Of a stretch of DNA of 9,167 nucleotides, positions 1 to 5,743 are shown in pieces. Made by a program: the position numbers and the translations under genes. The stretch's first letter is position 1. Each line of letters opens with the position of its first letter. This DNA comes from Thermoleophilaceae bacterium. GTDB taxonomy: Bacteria; Actinomycetota; Thermoleophilia; Solirubrobacterales; Thermoleophilaceae. The notes below the pieces were generated by a model. That model was not told where the DNA came from, did not search any database, and saw only the letters and a program-made list of their open reading frames with translations. Location: the NCBI GenBank assembly GCA_013812065.1, contig JACCUC010000238.1, positions 1-9,167 of the forward strand, in the 5' to 3' direction.

Positions 1-99
1 GGCCTGAGCGTCGAGGCCGAGGCACGGGCGGGCGTTACCGCAGGCGGCATCACCCTGCTGCTCGAGGCCCGCCGCCGAGGCGCCGGCCGCCCGAGCTGA
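1..99 (+). CDS. 3' end of an unidentified gene (partial)
   Basis: Reading frame 1 is open from the window edge to a TGA at 97-99 and gives 32 residues. They begin GLSVEAEARAGVTAGG, pass through a Leu-rich ITLLLEARRR segment and end in a basic, Gly/Pro-rich tail. The composition is plausible for the C-terminus of a real protein: a short amphipathic or hydrophobic helix, then a polar end. The closely packed convergent gene at 118 also fits a gene ending here. No family can be recognised from so little sequence. The stop codon is the loop of a perfect 6-bp hairpin (91-105). The frame could still be chance. Confidence 0.5.
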   Translation, partial: GLSVEAEARAGVTAGGITLLLEARRRGAGRPS

Positions 100-105
100 G
101 CTCGG
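91..105. terminator. short hairpin at a convergent gene end
   Basis: CCGAGC (91-96) and GCTCGG (100-105) are perfect inverted repeats, and the TGA stop codon of the + strand gene is the 3-base loop. The hairpin lies between two convergent genes, where a bidirectional terminator would be useful. There is no T-run on either side, so termination activity is only a guess. Confidence 0.25.
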
Positions 106-117
106 TCGGAAGGCCCG

Positions 118-825
118 TCAAGCCGGAACCGCCTCGAGCTGCGCGCGCGCGAGCGCCTCGAGCAACCTGGGCAGCGCGGCGACCGTCCGCCTCCAGGAGC
201 CCTCAGCGCCATAGTGGTCGGCATCGTGAAGGAGCAGCACCTCGCCCGCCCGCACGTTCGTCCCCAGCCGCCGGGCGATCGAGTCCGGTGTGGCCAGGCC
301 CGACCAGTCGCGACCGTGGCGCGACCACAGCACGGGCTCGAGCCCAGCTTTGCGCACAGATCTCAGCGTCGCCGCGGAGTAGAGGCCGAACGGCGGGCGG
401 TGCAGGCGGGGAGGCCGGCCCGTGGCCTCGGCGATTGCGGCGGCGCCGCGACGGACGTCCTCTTCGACCTGAGCGGAGAGGAGCCGCAGGTGGCAACGGT
501 GGGTGTGCCCGTGCAGTGCGACCTCATGGCCGGCGGCCACGATCTCCGCGGCCAGGCCGGGCCGGCGCTCCACCTGCTCCCCGACGAGGAAGAAGGTCGC
601 GTGACCGCGACCCTCCGCGAGTCGCTCGAGCACCGCACCGGTGCCCTGCGGGTGAGGGCCGTCGTCGAAGGTGAGACCGACGGCCCGCTGGCGTTCGACC
701 GTCCCACGGATCCCGAGTGCGGTCCGGGCGTGAGGGCTGATGGCGGCCGGGGCCGGATACGCGTGCGCGAGCGCGCCTGCGGCCCCCGCCGCCACCAGCG
801 TCCGGCGATCGAGACGGAGCCTCAT
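118..825 (-). CDS. secreted polysaccharide deacetylase (NodB-type, carbohydrate esterase 4)
   Basis: This 235-residue protein is probably a metal-dependent deacetylase removing acetyl groups from a cell-surface polysaccharide or peptidoglycan sugar. The NodB motifs appear in order: TFDDGP at 52-57 (catalytic base D54, metal ligand D55), HGHTH at 105-109 (metal ligands H105 and H109, with Gly where Ser/Thr is usual), RPPFG at 143-147, W167 with D173-W174, and LLLHD at 197-201 (H200). The N-terminus RLRLDRRTLVAAGAAGALA looks like a signal peptide, and its twin Arg suggests Tat export. The start at 825 is chosen over an upstream in-frame start at 921 because GGAGGAG lies 8 bases before it and the signal peptide follows directly. 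The upstream extension would be antisense to the transporter and is Arg/Pro-rich shadow sequence. The substrate is unknown. The start codon is 2 bp from that of the divergent transporter. Confidence 0.9.
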   Translation of the reverse strand: MRLRLDRRTLVAAGAAGALAHAYPAPAAISPHARTALGIRGTVERQRAVGLTFDDGPHPQGTGAVLERLAEGRGHATFFLVGEQVERRPGLAAEIVAAGHEVALHGHTHRCHLRLLSAQVEEDVRRGAAAIAEATGRPPRLHRPPFGLYSAATLRSVRKAGLEPVLWSRHGRDWSGLATPDSIARRLGTNVRAGEVLLLHDADHYGAEGSWRRTVAALPRLLEALARAQLEAVPA

Positions 826-827
826 CG

Positions 828-1706
828 GTGACGCTCCTCCTCGGCGTGGTCGCGGCGGTCCTTGCCGCAATCCTCTACAACGCAGGCGTCGCGATTCAGG
901 CGCTCGAAGCCCGCGAGGCACCGCCGCGTCATGCGCTGCGGGCGTCGCTGCTGACCGCGCTCGCCGGGCGCCCTAGCTGGCTCCTGGGTACGGGGCTCGT
1001 CACGTTCGGCTGGGGGCTTCATGCCGTCGCGCTGTTGATCGCGCCGCTCACCCTCGTCCAGCCGACGCTGGCCGTCGGCCTCGTGTTCCTGCTCGTCGTG
1101 GGCGCGTACGTGCTCCGCGAGCACGTCGGCCTGCGGGAGATCGCCGCAGTCGCCGCGATCGCCCCCGGCCTGGTGGGCATCGCCCTCGCCGCGCCGGCGC
1201 ACACGCCTACGCAGGCGTCCGCAGGCGCGGTCGGGGTCGCCCTGGCCGCGCTGGGAGGCGCCGCGATCCTTCCCTACCTCCTAAGCCGCCTGGGTCGCCG
1301 GCCGGGCGTCGCCGTCGTTGTCAGCTCCGGGCTCGCGTACGCCTGGTGCGGGATCGCCACGAAGATGTTGGCCGACGCCCTCGGGAGCGGCGCCTGGGGC
1401 GCGGCCGCCCTGTGGGTGCTCGGGACGGCCGCCGCCGCCGGGGTGGGCCTGATAAGCGAGATGACCGCCCTCCAGAGCAGGCCAGCGACCCGGGTCGCGC
1501 CCGTGGTGCTCGTCGTGGACATCGTCGCGGCGGTGGCCTTCGCGATCGTGCTGGTGGGTGAGCGCTGGGACGGGACTCCACTCGGGGGGCCGGTGCTCCT
1601 CGGCTCGCTGGCGCTCCTGACCGTCGGCGCGGGCGTACTCGCCGCGTCGCCGGCCGTCGCCGCCGTTGCCCACGGCCAGGCGGCGGTCGCGACGCCTGAG
1701 CCGTAG
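828..1706 (+). CDS. DMT/EamA-type (NIPA-like) multi-pass membrane transporter
   Basis: This 292-residue protein is dominated by hydrophobic segments. About nine can be drawn, near residues 2-24, 50-74, 78-95, 103-122, 136-153, 161-180, 188-209, 222-243 and 256-276. It starts like the small actinobacterial DMT proteins (MTLLLGVVAAVLAAILYNAG, then VAIQALEAR) and has the LTLVQPTLAVGLVF and REHVGLREI stretches of that group. The drug/metabolite superfamily exports or imports small molecules, and its NIPA branch moves Mg2+. The substrate cannot be read from the sequence. The start is GTG, with GGAG at 816-819, 8 bases upstream. That Shine-Dalgarno sequence lies inside the first codons of the divergent deacetylase. 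The 3' half (1281-1706) is antisense to the open tail of the glycosyltransferase frame. The C-terminus is Ala-rich and soluble. Confidence 0.8.
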   Translation: MTLLLGVVAAVLAAILYNAGVAIQALEAREAPPRHALRASLLTALAGRPSWLLGTGLVTFGWGLHAVALLIAPLTLVQPTLAVGLVFLLVVGAYVLREHVGLREIAAVAAIAPGLVGIALAAPAHTPTQASAGAVGVALAALGGAAILPYLLSRLGRRPGVAVVVSSGLAYAWCGIATKMLADALGSGAWGAAALWVLGTAAAAGVGLISEMTALQSRPATRVAPVVLVVDIVAAVAFAIVLVGERWDGTPLGGPVLLGSLALLTVGAGVLAASPAVAAVAHGQAAVATPEP

Positions 1707-2906
1707 CCGTGGCGTCTCGGATCGGCCGTTCGCGCACCCCTCGGCCTCGAAGACGAGCGATGCGGCGCTCGGCGTCGAGCGCTCGAACGGTGCGGTCGGC
1801 GGGGGCTCGAGCTCCGCTTCGAGCACTGCCCGCAGCTCGCGCGCGGACCTGGCTACACGCGCGATCCCGAGCGCGGCCATTCCGCGCGCGTTGGCGCGCC
1901 AGTGACCCGGGGGCATTCCGTACAGGACGGTCGGACAGCCCGCGACGAGACCTTCGAGGCAGGTGACCCCACCGCCGGAGTGGACGAGTACGTCGGCCGC
2001 CGCGATCAGGTCGCGCATCTGGTCGGTGAAGCCGAGGACGCGAACGCGCGGCTCCTCCCCGAAGGCCAGGAGCAGACGCTCGCGCGCCTCCGCGTTTCGA
2101 CCCGCTACGCACACTACGGCGGCCGCGCCCGCTTCGAGCGCGGAGCGCACGGCCCCGTCGAGGTCACCGATGCCCCATCCCCCGCCGGTGACGAGGATCA
2201 CCGAGCCGACGGCCGGGAGGTCGAACGAGCGCCTGGTGTCCAGCTGAGAGCGCGCCTCGAAGAAAGTGGGGGCGACGAGCGGACGCACGCAGCGGGAGCG
2301 GCCGGCCCCCGCCAGAGCGGCGATCCGCTCGCTCGAGCCGCTGTGCATCACGAGGTGGAGATCGATCCCGGCGTGCGCCCAGAACTCGAGGCTCGCGAGG
2401 TCGAGCACGGTGGTGCAGACCGGGACGCGCACGAGCCCGTGCCGGCGTAGACGCCCGAGCACGGGGTTGACGCCCGGGTAGGTCGAGACGATGACGTCGG
2501 GCCCGTGCGACTCGATCAGCCGACGCAGGCCGCTGCCGCCGATTCGGTACATGACCGCGTGGGAGGCTCGTCGCACCGGCGCGAAGCCCATGAGCAGCGC
2601 GTAGACGACCCCGAAGACCCACGGCACACGACGAAACTGGAACCAGGAGCCGTCGCGAATGACCCGGTGAAGCAGCGGCCCCAGCGCGACCAGGCCGTCG
2701 TGGATGGCGACCTCCGAGTCCGGGCGCTCGCGGGTCAGGTCTGCGGCCAGCGCCCGGGCGGCCGCGTCGTGTCCTTCGCCGAGATCGGCGGAAAGAACGA
2801 GGATCCGCCGCGCCGGAGTCGAGGGCTCGATGCTGGACTCTCCCGTAGGGGTGTGGTAGGACGCCGCGACCTCGCCCCGGTATTCCCCCCACCGCGAGAC
2901 CCACAC
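1281..2906 (-). CDS. MGDG-synthase-like/GT28-type glycosyltransferase with antisense-encoded tail
   Basis: Residues 1 to about 386 form a two-domain GT-B glycosyltransferase like the diacylglycerol glycosyltransferase/MurG group, which moves a sugar from a nucleotide donor to a lipid at the inner membrane face. Visible motifs are LSADLGEGHDAAARAL (38-53, N-terminal MGDG-synthase signature), CTTVLDLASLEFWAHAGIDL (164-183), VTGGGWGIGDL (239-249) and the donor-binding HSGGGVTCLEGLVAGCPTV (309-327). The acceptor is unknown; glycolipid is the family guess. A stop at 2916-2918 in this frame and the lack of later in-frame ATG/GTG codons before the core make GTG 2906 the likely start. It has no Shine-Dalgarno sequence. 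The usual protein end would be near residue 390-400. No stop occurs there, and the frame continues 141 residues through the antisense of the transporter to CTA at 1281-1283. That tail is Arg/Gly/His/Pro-rich and does not look folded. Confidence 0.8.
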   Translation of the reverse strand: MWVSRWGEYRGEVAASYHTPTGESSIEPSTPARRILVLSADLGEGHDAAARALAADLTRERPDSEVAIHDGLVALGPLLHRVIRDGSWFQFRRVPWVFGVVYALLMGFAPVRRASHAVMYRIGGSGLRRLIESHGPDVIVSTYPGVNPVLGRLRRHGLVRVPVCTTVLDLASLEFWAHAGIDLHLVMHSGSSERIAALAGAGRSRCVRPLVAPTFFEARSQLDTRRSFDLPAVGSVILVTGGGWGIGDLDGAVRSALEAGAAAVVCVAGRNAEARERLLLAFGEEPRVRVLGFTDQMRDLIAAADVLVHSGGGVTCLEGLVAGCPTVLYGMPPGHWRANARGMAALGIARVARSARELRAVLEAELEPPPTAPFERSTPSAASLVFEAEGCANGRSETPRLRLRRRDRRLAVGNGGDGRRRGEYARADGQERQRAEEHRPPEWSPVPALTHQHDREGHRRDDVHDEHHGRDPGRWPALEGGHLAYQAHPGGGGRPEHPQGGRAPGAAPEGVGQHLRGDPAPGVREPGADNDGDARPATQAA

Positions 2907-2912
2907 GTGAGG

Positions 2913-2918
2913 AACTTA
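2913..2918 (-). promoter_or_regulatory. candidate -10 element (TAAGTT) of a leaderless glycosyltransferase mRNA
   Basis: On the - strand TAAGTT fits TANNNT and ends 6 bases before the GTG start. The gene has no Shine-Dalgarno sequence, as expected if transcription begins at or near the start codon. No convincing -35 box is seen at 17-18 bp. Confidence 0.3.
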
Positions 2919-2927
2919 TCGCTTCGT

Positions 2928-2944
2928 CCCGACGCGCGGTCGGG
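2928..2944 (-). terminator. hairpin between yqgE and the glycosyltransferase
   Basis: CCCGAC (2928-2933) and GTCGGG (2939-2944) form a 6-bp stem with a 5-base loop just after the yqgE stop codon. There is no U-tract, so it may slow or end transcription, or may be chance in GC-rich DNA. Confidence 0.25.
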
Positions 2945-2956
2945 TCAGGCGGGCCG

Positions 2957-3502
2957 TCAGTTGAGCGAGGGGTCGGTGGGCATCCGCGCCGCCAGGGCGT
3001 AGCGCCCGCCCTTACGGGCGAGCACCGTCCGCCAGAGGTCGGCGGTGACGGTGGCGAAGATGTCGTCGCGGGCGAGCGGAGCGACGATCCAGCCCTCGGC
3101 CTCGAGCTCCTGGTCGAGCTGGCCGGGCGCCCACCCCGAGTGGCCGGCGAAGACCCGCGCCCGGCGAACCTCGCCGGCGAGCGACTCGAGATCCGCGTCC
3201 GGGCCGACGAGGCCGAGGTCGCCGGCGACGAGCAGGCCGGCGGCCTCCGGCTGCTCGAACTCGGCGAGCACGATCACGCCTCGGGGGGCGACCGGGCCGC
3301 CTTCGTGGACGAGCGCCCGCTCGCCGCACAGCTGCGCGAGCTCGGGCACCGCGTCGGCCACCGCCGTCTCGCTCGGCCGGTTGAGCACGAGTCCCAGCGC
3401 GCCGTCTGAGTCGTGGTGGGCGACGAGCACCACGCTGCGGCTGAAGTTCGGATCGGGCAGGGTCGGCTCGGCGACGAGCACCTGTCCCTTGAGCGAATCC
3501 AC
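2957..3502 (-). CDS. YqgE/AlgH family protein (UPF0301)
   Basis: This 181-residue protein is full length for the family. It has the typical opening MDSLKGQVLVAEPTLPDPNF, then SVVLVAHHDSDGALGLVLNRP (23-43, a family hallmark), VHEGGPV (65-71) and FAGHSGWAPGQLDQE (118-132). The molecular function of YqgE/AlgH is not settled. AlgH was named for an effect on alginate in Pseudomonas, and the fold is a compact alpha/beta domain found in many bacteria. The protein is cytoplasmic, with no signal or membrane segment. GTG is chosen as the start because the family consensus begins here; no good Shine-Dalgarno sequence precedes it. It lies 56 bases after rplL and 50 bases before the glycosyltransferase on the same strand, so it may be read from the ribosomal-protein promoter. 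Confidence 0.92.
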   Translation of the reverse strand: MDSLKGQVLVAEPTLPDPNFSRSVVLVAHHDSDGALGLVLNRPSETAVADAVPELAQLCGERALVHEGGPVAPRGVIVLAEFEQPEAAGLLVAGDLGLVGPDADLESLAGEVRRARVFAGHSGWAPGQLDQELEAEGWIVAPLARDDIFATVTADLWRTVLARKGGRYALAARMPTDPSLN

Positions 3503-3521
3503 GGGGAGTCGACGCGCGGCC

Positions 3522-3537
3522 CGCCCTCGTCAGGGCG
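3522..3537 (-). terminator. hairpin after rplL
   Basis: CGCCCT (3522-3527) and AGGGCG (3532-3537) make a 6-bp stem with a 4-base loop in the gap between rplL and yqgE. No U-run follows. It could be the end or a partial attenuator of the ribosomal-protein transcript. Confidence 0.3.
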
Positions 3538-3558
3538 CGGACAGGTCGCAGCGGCTCG

Positions 3559-3948
3559 TTACTTGAGCTCGACCGTGCCGCCCGCATCCTCGAGGTCGGC
3601 CCTCAGCTTGTCGGCCTCCTCGCGCTCGATGCCCTCCTTGACCGGCTTCGGCGCCTCGTCGACGAGCGCCTTGGCCTCCTTGAGGCCCAGGCCGGTGGCC
3701 GCGCGAACGACCTTGATGACCTGGATCTTCTTGTCGCCGGGGCCGGTGAGGACGACGTCGACCGTGGTCGACTCCTCCTCCTCGGGAGCGGCCTCGGCCG
3801 CACCGGGAGCCCCGGCGGCCGGAGCCGCCGCGGCGACCGCGGTCGCCGAGACGCCGAACGTCTCCTCGAGCGCCTTGATGCGCTCGGACAGCTCGAGCAC
3901 GGAGATTCCCTTGAGCTCGTCGATCCATTCTTCGGTGCTGGTGGCCAT
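3559..3948 (-). CDS. rplL: 50S ribosomal protein L7/L12
   Basis: This 129-residue stalk protein binds L10 as dimers and recruits and stimulates the GTPase factors EF-Tu, EF-G and IF2. Residues 2-33 (ATSTEEWIDELKGISVLELS onward) are the N-terminal dimerisation helices. Residues about 34-57 are the Ala/Gly/Pro/Glu hinge. Residues 58-129 are the factor-binding domain, with VDVVLTGPGDKKIQVIKVVR, the conserved GLGLKEAKALVDEAPKPVKEG region (3 Lys, one Pro-Lys-Pro) and the usual GGTVELK end. ATG 3948 is preceded by AAGGAGGG at ideal distance, the strongest Shine-Dalgarno sequence in the window, which suits a protein needed in several copies per ribosome. A longer in-frame extension to 4158 is antisense-like Arg/Pro shadow and is rejected. 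A small hairpin (3974-3987) lies in the 43-base gap after rplJ. The next gene is yqgE, not rpoB. Confidence 0.98.
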   Translation of the reverse strand: MATSTEEWIDELKGISVLELSERIKALEETFGVSATAVAAAAPAAGAPGAAEAAPEEEESTTVDVVLTGPGDKKIQVIKVVRAATGLGLKEAKALVDEAPKPVKEGIEREEADKLRADLEDAGGTVELK

Positions 3949-3973
3949 AAGGCCCTCCTTCTCTTCTCTGTGT

Positions 3974-3987
3974 CGCCCCGGAGGGCG
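3974..3987 (-). other. hairpin in the rplJ-rplL gap
   Basis: CGCCC (3974-3978) and GGGCG (3983-3987) form a 5-bp stem with a 4-base loop, ending 25 bases before the rplL start. It could be a processing or 3'-end-stabilising site that helps rplL outproduce rplJ. It carries no U-tract. Confidence 0.25.
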
Positions 3988-3991
3988 CCTA

Positions 3992-4681
3992 TTACTGGTT
4001 CGCCTCCGCGCCCTCGGCGGACACCTGCTGCTCTTCCTCCGCGGCCACGGCCTCGGCGACCGGGTCGCCCGGAGCCTCGGCCGCGGGCTCTGGCGCGGGC
4101 TGGGGCGACTCGGCGGCGGTCTCGCCCTCCTCGGCGCTCGCGGCGGCCGGCGACGCATCGCCGCCCACGAGCCCCTGCTCCTCCATCAGTCGCAGCTGAC
4201 TTCCGAGCCCGGAGATAAGGCCGGCGAGCCCCCGCACGAGCCCGCTCAGCGGCGAGGCCGTGACCCCTACGAGCTGCCCGTACAGGGCGTCGCGAGAGGG
4301 CAGGCGGGAGATCGCCTCGACGTCGTCGGCGCTCAGGGCGTCCCCGTTCAGGGTCCCGCCCTTGAACACGAGCAGCCCGTGCTCGCGGCGGAACGTAGCG
4401 AGCGCCTTGGCCACGGTGGCGGCGTCGCCGCGCACGAAGGTCAGCGCGGTCGGCCCCTCGAGCAGGCTCTTGAGCCCGTCGGCACCGGCCTGGTCGACGG
4501 CGCGCTGGCCGAGGCGGTTCTTGATCACGCGAAAGCTCGCGCCCGCCTCGTCGAGGCGCACGCGCAGGTCGGCCGACTGCTTGACCGAGATCCCGCGGTA
4601 GTCGACCACGAAGATCGCGTCGGCGGCGTCGATCTCGCGCGCGACCTCCTGGATCACGGCGGCCTTCTGGTCTCGGTTCAT
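3992..4681 (-). CDS. rplJ: 50S ribosomal protein L10 with acidic C-terminal tail
   Basis: L10 is the base of the ribosomal stalk: it binds 23S rRNA beside L11 and carries the L7/L12 dimers. The core (residues 1-171) shows the family features: MNRDQKAAVIQEVAREI, IFVVDYRGISVKQSADLR (23-40), FRVIKNRLGQRAV (50-62), GPTALTF (76-82), FKGGTLNG (106-113) and the Leu-rich L7/L12-binding helix around 145-171. Most bacterial L10 proteins stop near here (about 165-175 residues). This one continues with 58 residues rich in Ala, Glu and Pro, with no Lys, Arg or His after R164. The start ATG has GGAG 9 bases upstream. The gene follows a 172-base gap after rplA that holds a candidate L10 leader, so autogenous control by L10-L12 is likely. 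Confidence 0.97.
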   Translation of the reverse strand: MNRDQKAAVIQEVAREIDAADAIFVVDYRGISVKQSADLRVRLDEAGASFRVIKNRLGQRAVDQAGADGLKSLLEGPTALTFVRGDAATVAKALATFRREHGLLVFKGGTLNGDALSADDVEAISRLPSRDALYGQLVGVTASPLSGLVRGLAGLISGLGSQLRLMEEQGLVGGDASPAAASAEEGETAAESPQPAPEPAAEAPGDPVAEAVAAEEEQQVSAEGAEANQ

Positions 4682-4704
4682 CTCGGTCTTCTCCGGTTGG
4701 GGCC

Positions 4705-4835
4705 TCGCGTCCTCAGATCACGCAGACTCGGGCCGGCGCGCCGCGGCGGGCGCTGGAGAGCCGATCCGCCTGCTTCGGGCTTACGCGCGACGCCTCGGGG
4801 TCGAGGCGCCGCGGGCCGAAGGTCTGAGGCGCGCT
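4705..4835 (-). ncRNA. candidate L10 leader (autoregulatory mRNA structure upstream of rplJ)
   Basis: The rplA-rplJ gap is 172 bases, far longer than needed for a ribosome-binding site. On the transcript, CCTCAGA (plus positions 4823-4829) can pair perfectly with TCTGAGG (4711-4717), closing a domain of about 120 bases. Inside, CGCCTCG and CGAGGCG (4791-4797 with 4802-4808) make a 7-bp hairpin with a 4-base loop. A CCCGAAGCAGGCGG stretch (4766-4779) resembles the purine-rich part of known L10 leaders. Many bacteria have an L10-binding leader in exactly this place that mimics the 23S rRNA site and represses rplJL. The assignment rests on position and hand-found pairing, not on a covariance search. 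The 5' strand of the closing helix could also pair as CAGAC with GTCTG nearby, so the exact fold is uncertain. Confidence 0.55.
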
Positions 4836-4853
4836 TCGCTTGAAGTTCGCCGC

Positions 4854-5576
4854 CTAGGCTACCGCGGCGGCCTCGTCGACGATGTTGCGGGTGCGCGAGG
4901 GGTCGACGCGCACGCCGGGACCCATCGTCGTCGCCATGGTGATCGAGCGCAGGTAGCGCCCCTTGGCCGCGGCGGGCTTAGCGCGCATCAACTCCTCGAT
5001 GAAGGCGGCGTAGTTCTCGAGCAGCGCGCGCTCGTCGAAGTCCGTCTTGCCGATCGGCAGGTGAAGGATGGCCGAGCGGTCGGTGCGGTACTCGACCCGA
5101 CCGGCCTTCGACTCCGAGACGGCTCGGGCGATGTCCGGGGTTACCGTGCCGACACGCGGATTGGGCATCTTGCCCTGGGGACCGAGGATGCGCCCGAGGC
5201 GGCCGACGACCGGCATCAGGTCGGGCGTGGCGATCGCGATGTCGAAATCGGTAAAGCCGCCCTGGACGCGTTCGGCCAGGTCCTCCCCGCCCACCACGTC
5301 GGCACCGGCCTCCTCGGCCTCGCGGGCCTTGTCGCCGGTGGCGAATACGGCCACGGTGACGGTCCGCCCGAGGCCGTTCGGGAGGCTGATCGTGCCGCGT
5401 AGCTGCTGATCGGCGTGGCGTACGTTGAGCCCCGTGCGCACGTGGGTCTCGACGGTCTCCGAGAACTTCGCCGACTGGATCTCCCGGATCAGGCTGATCG
5501 CCTCGGCCGGCGAGTACTCACGCTCGCGATCGATCTTCGCGAGCTGGTCGCGATAGCGCTTGCCGTGCTTGGGCAC
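4854..5576 (-). CDS. rplA: 50S ribosomal protein L1
   Basis: This 240-residue protein is the L1-stalk protein that helps move deacylated tRNA out of the E site. In many bacteria it also represses its own mRNA. The family is clear from MPKHGKRYRDQLAKID, the VETHVRTGLNVRHADQQLRG segment (42-61), ISLPNGLGRTVTVAVF (63-78), the FDIAIATPDLMPVVGRLGRILG region with GPQGKMPNPRVGTVTPDIA (133-151), and C-terminal KGRYLRSITMATTMGPGVRVD. The length is normal. Translation starts at GTG 5576 with AGGAG 9 bases upstream. It lies 163 bases after rplK, an unusually wide gap filled with complementary segments. The first base of the start codon is part of an 8-bp inverted repeat with the rplK stop region. Confidence 0.98.
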   Translation of the reverse strand: MPKHGKRYRDQLAKIDREREYSPAEAISLIREIQSAKFSETVETHVRTGLNVRHADQQLRGTISLPNGLGRTVTVAVFATGDKAREAEEAGADVVGGEDLAERVQGGFTDFDIAIATPDLMPVVGRLGRILGPQGKMPNPRVGTVTPDIARAVSESKAGRVEYRTDRSAILHLPIGKTDFDERALLENYAAFIEELMRAKPAAAKGRYLRSITMATTMGPGVRVDPSRTRNIVDEAAAVA

Positions 5577-5743
5577 TAGTGGTTGCTCCTGGGGGTCGCG
5601 TGGCGCGTGCCCGGGATGCAGGCGGATGGATGGCGCGGACGCAGGACGCCGTCCTTGCTGGTGGCAAGGACAAGTCCGTGGACAAAGCCAGGCGCCGCCT
5701 GCGCCCGGGAAAGCGGTGCGCGACTCGCAGGGGCGACCACTAG
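5574..5743 (-). promoter_or_regulatory. structured rplK-rplA intercistronic region (candidate coupling or L1-control element)
   Basis: Several nested complementary blocks can be read here. CTAGTGGT (5576-5583) pairs with ACCACTAG (5736-5743). CCCGGG (5610-5615) pairs with CCCGGG (5704-5709), and GCAGGCGG (5618-5625) with CCGCCTGC (5695-5702), these two being separated by only 1-2 unpaired bases. At the centre, GTCCTTGC (5651-5658) pairs with GCAAGGAC (5664-5671) around a 5-base loop. All are collinear and compatible with one long stem in the - strand transcript. The outer helix joins the rplK stop codon to the start codon of rplA and reaches next to its Shine-Dalgarno sequence. A ribosome finishing rplK would melt it. 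The role in coupling or L1 binding is inference; the pairings are directly visible. Confidence 0.5.

Noticed and set aside
826..921. Longer N-terminus for the deacetylase, starting at 921
   Set aside because: It adds an Arg/Pro-rich stretch antisense to the transporter; the start at 825 has a good ribosome-binding site and leads directly into a signal peptide.
3949..4158. Longer N-terminus for L7/L12
   Set aside because: It overlaps the rplJ 3' end and the intergenic hairpin; the ATG at 3948 has the best Shine-Dalgarno sequence in the window and matches the family N-terminus.
3413..4843. 476-codon open frame on the + strand across rplL and rplJ
   Set aside because: It is antisense to two certain ribosomal-protein genes, its product is low-complexity Arg/Gly/Ser/Leu, and it has no family features. 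Rare TTA/CTA/TCA codons explain the openness.
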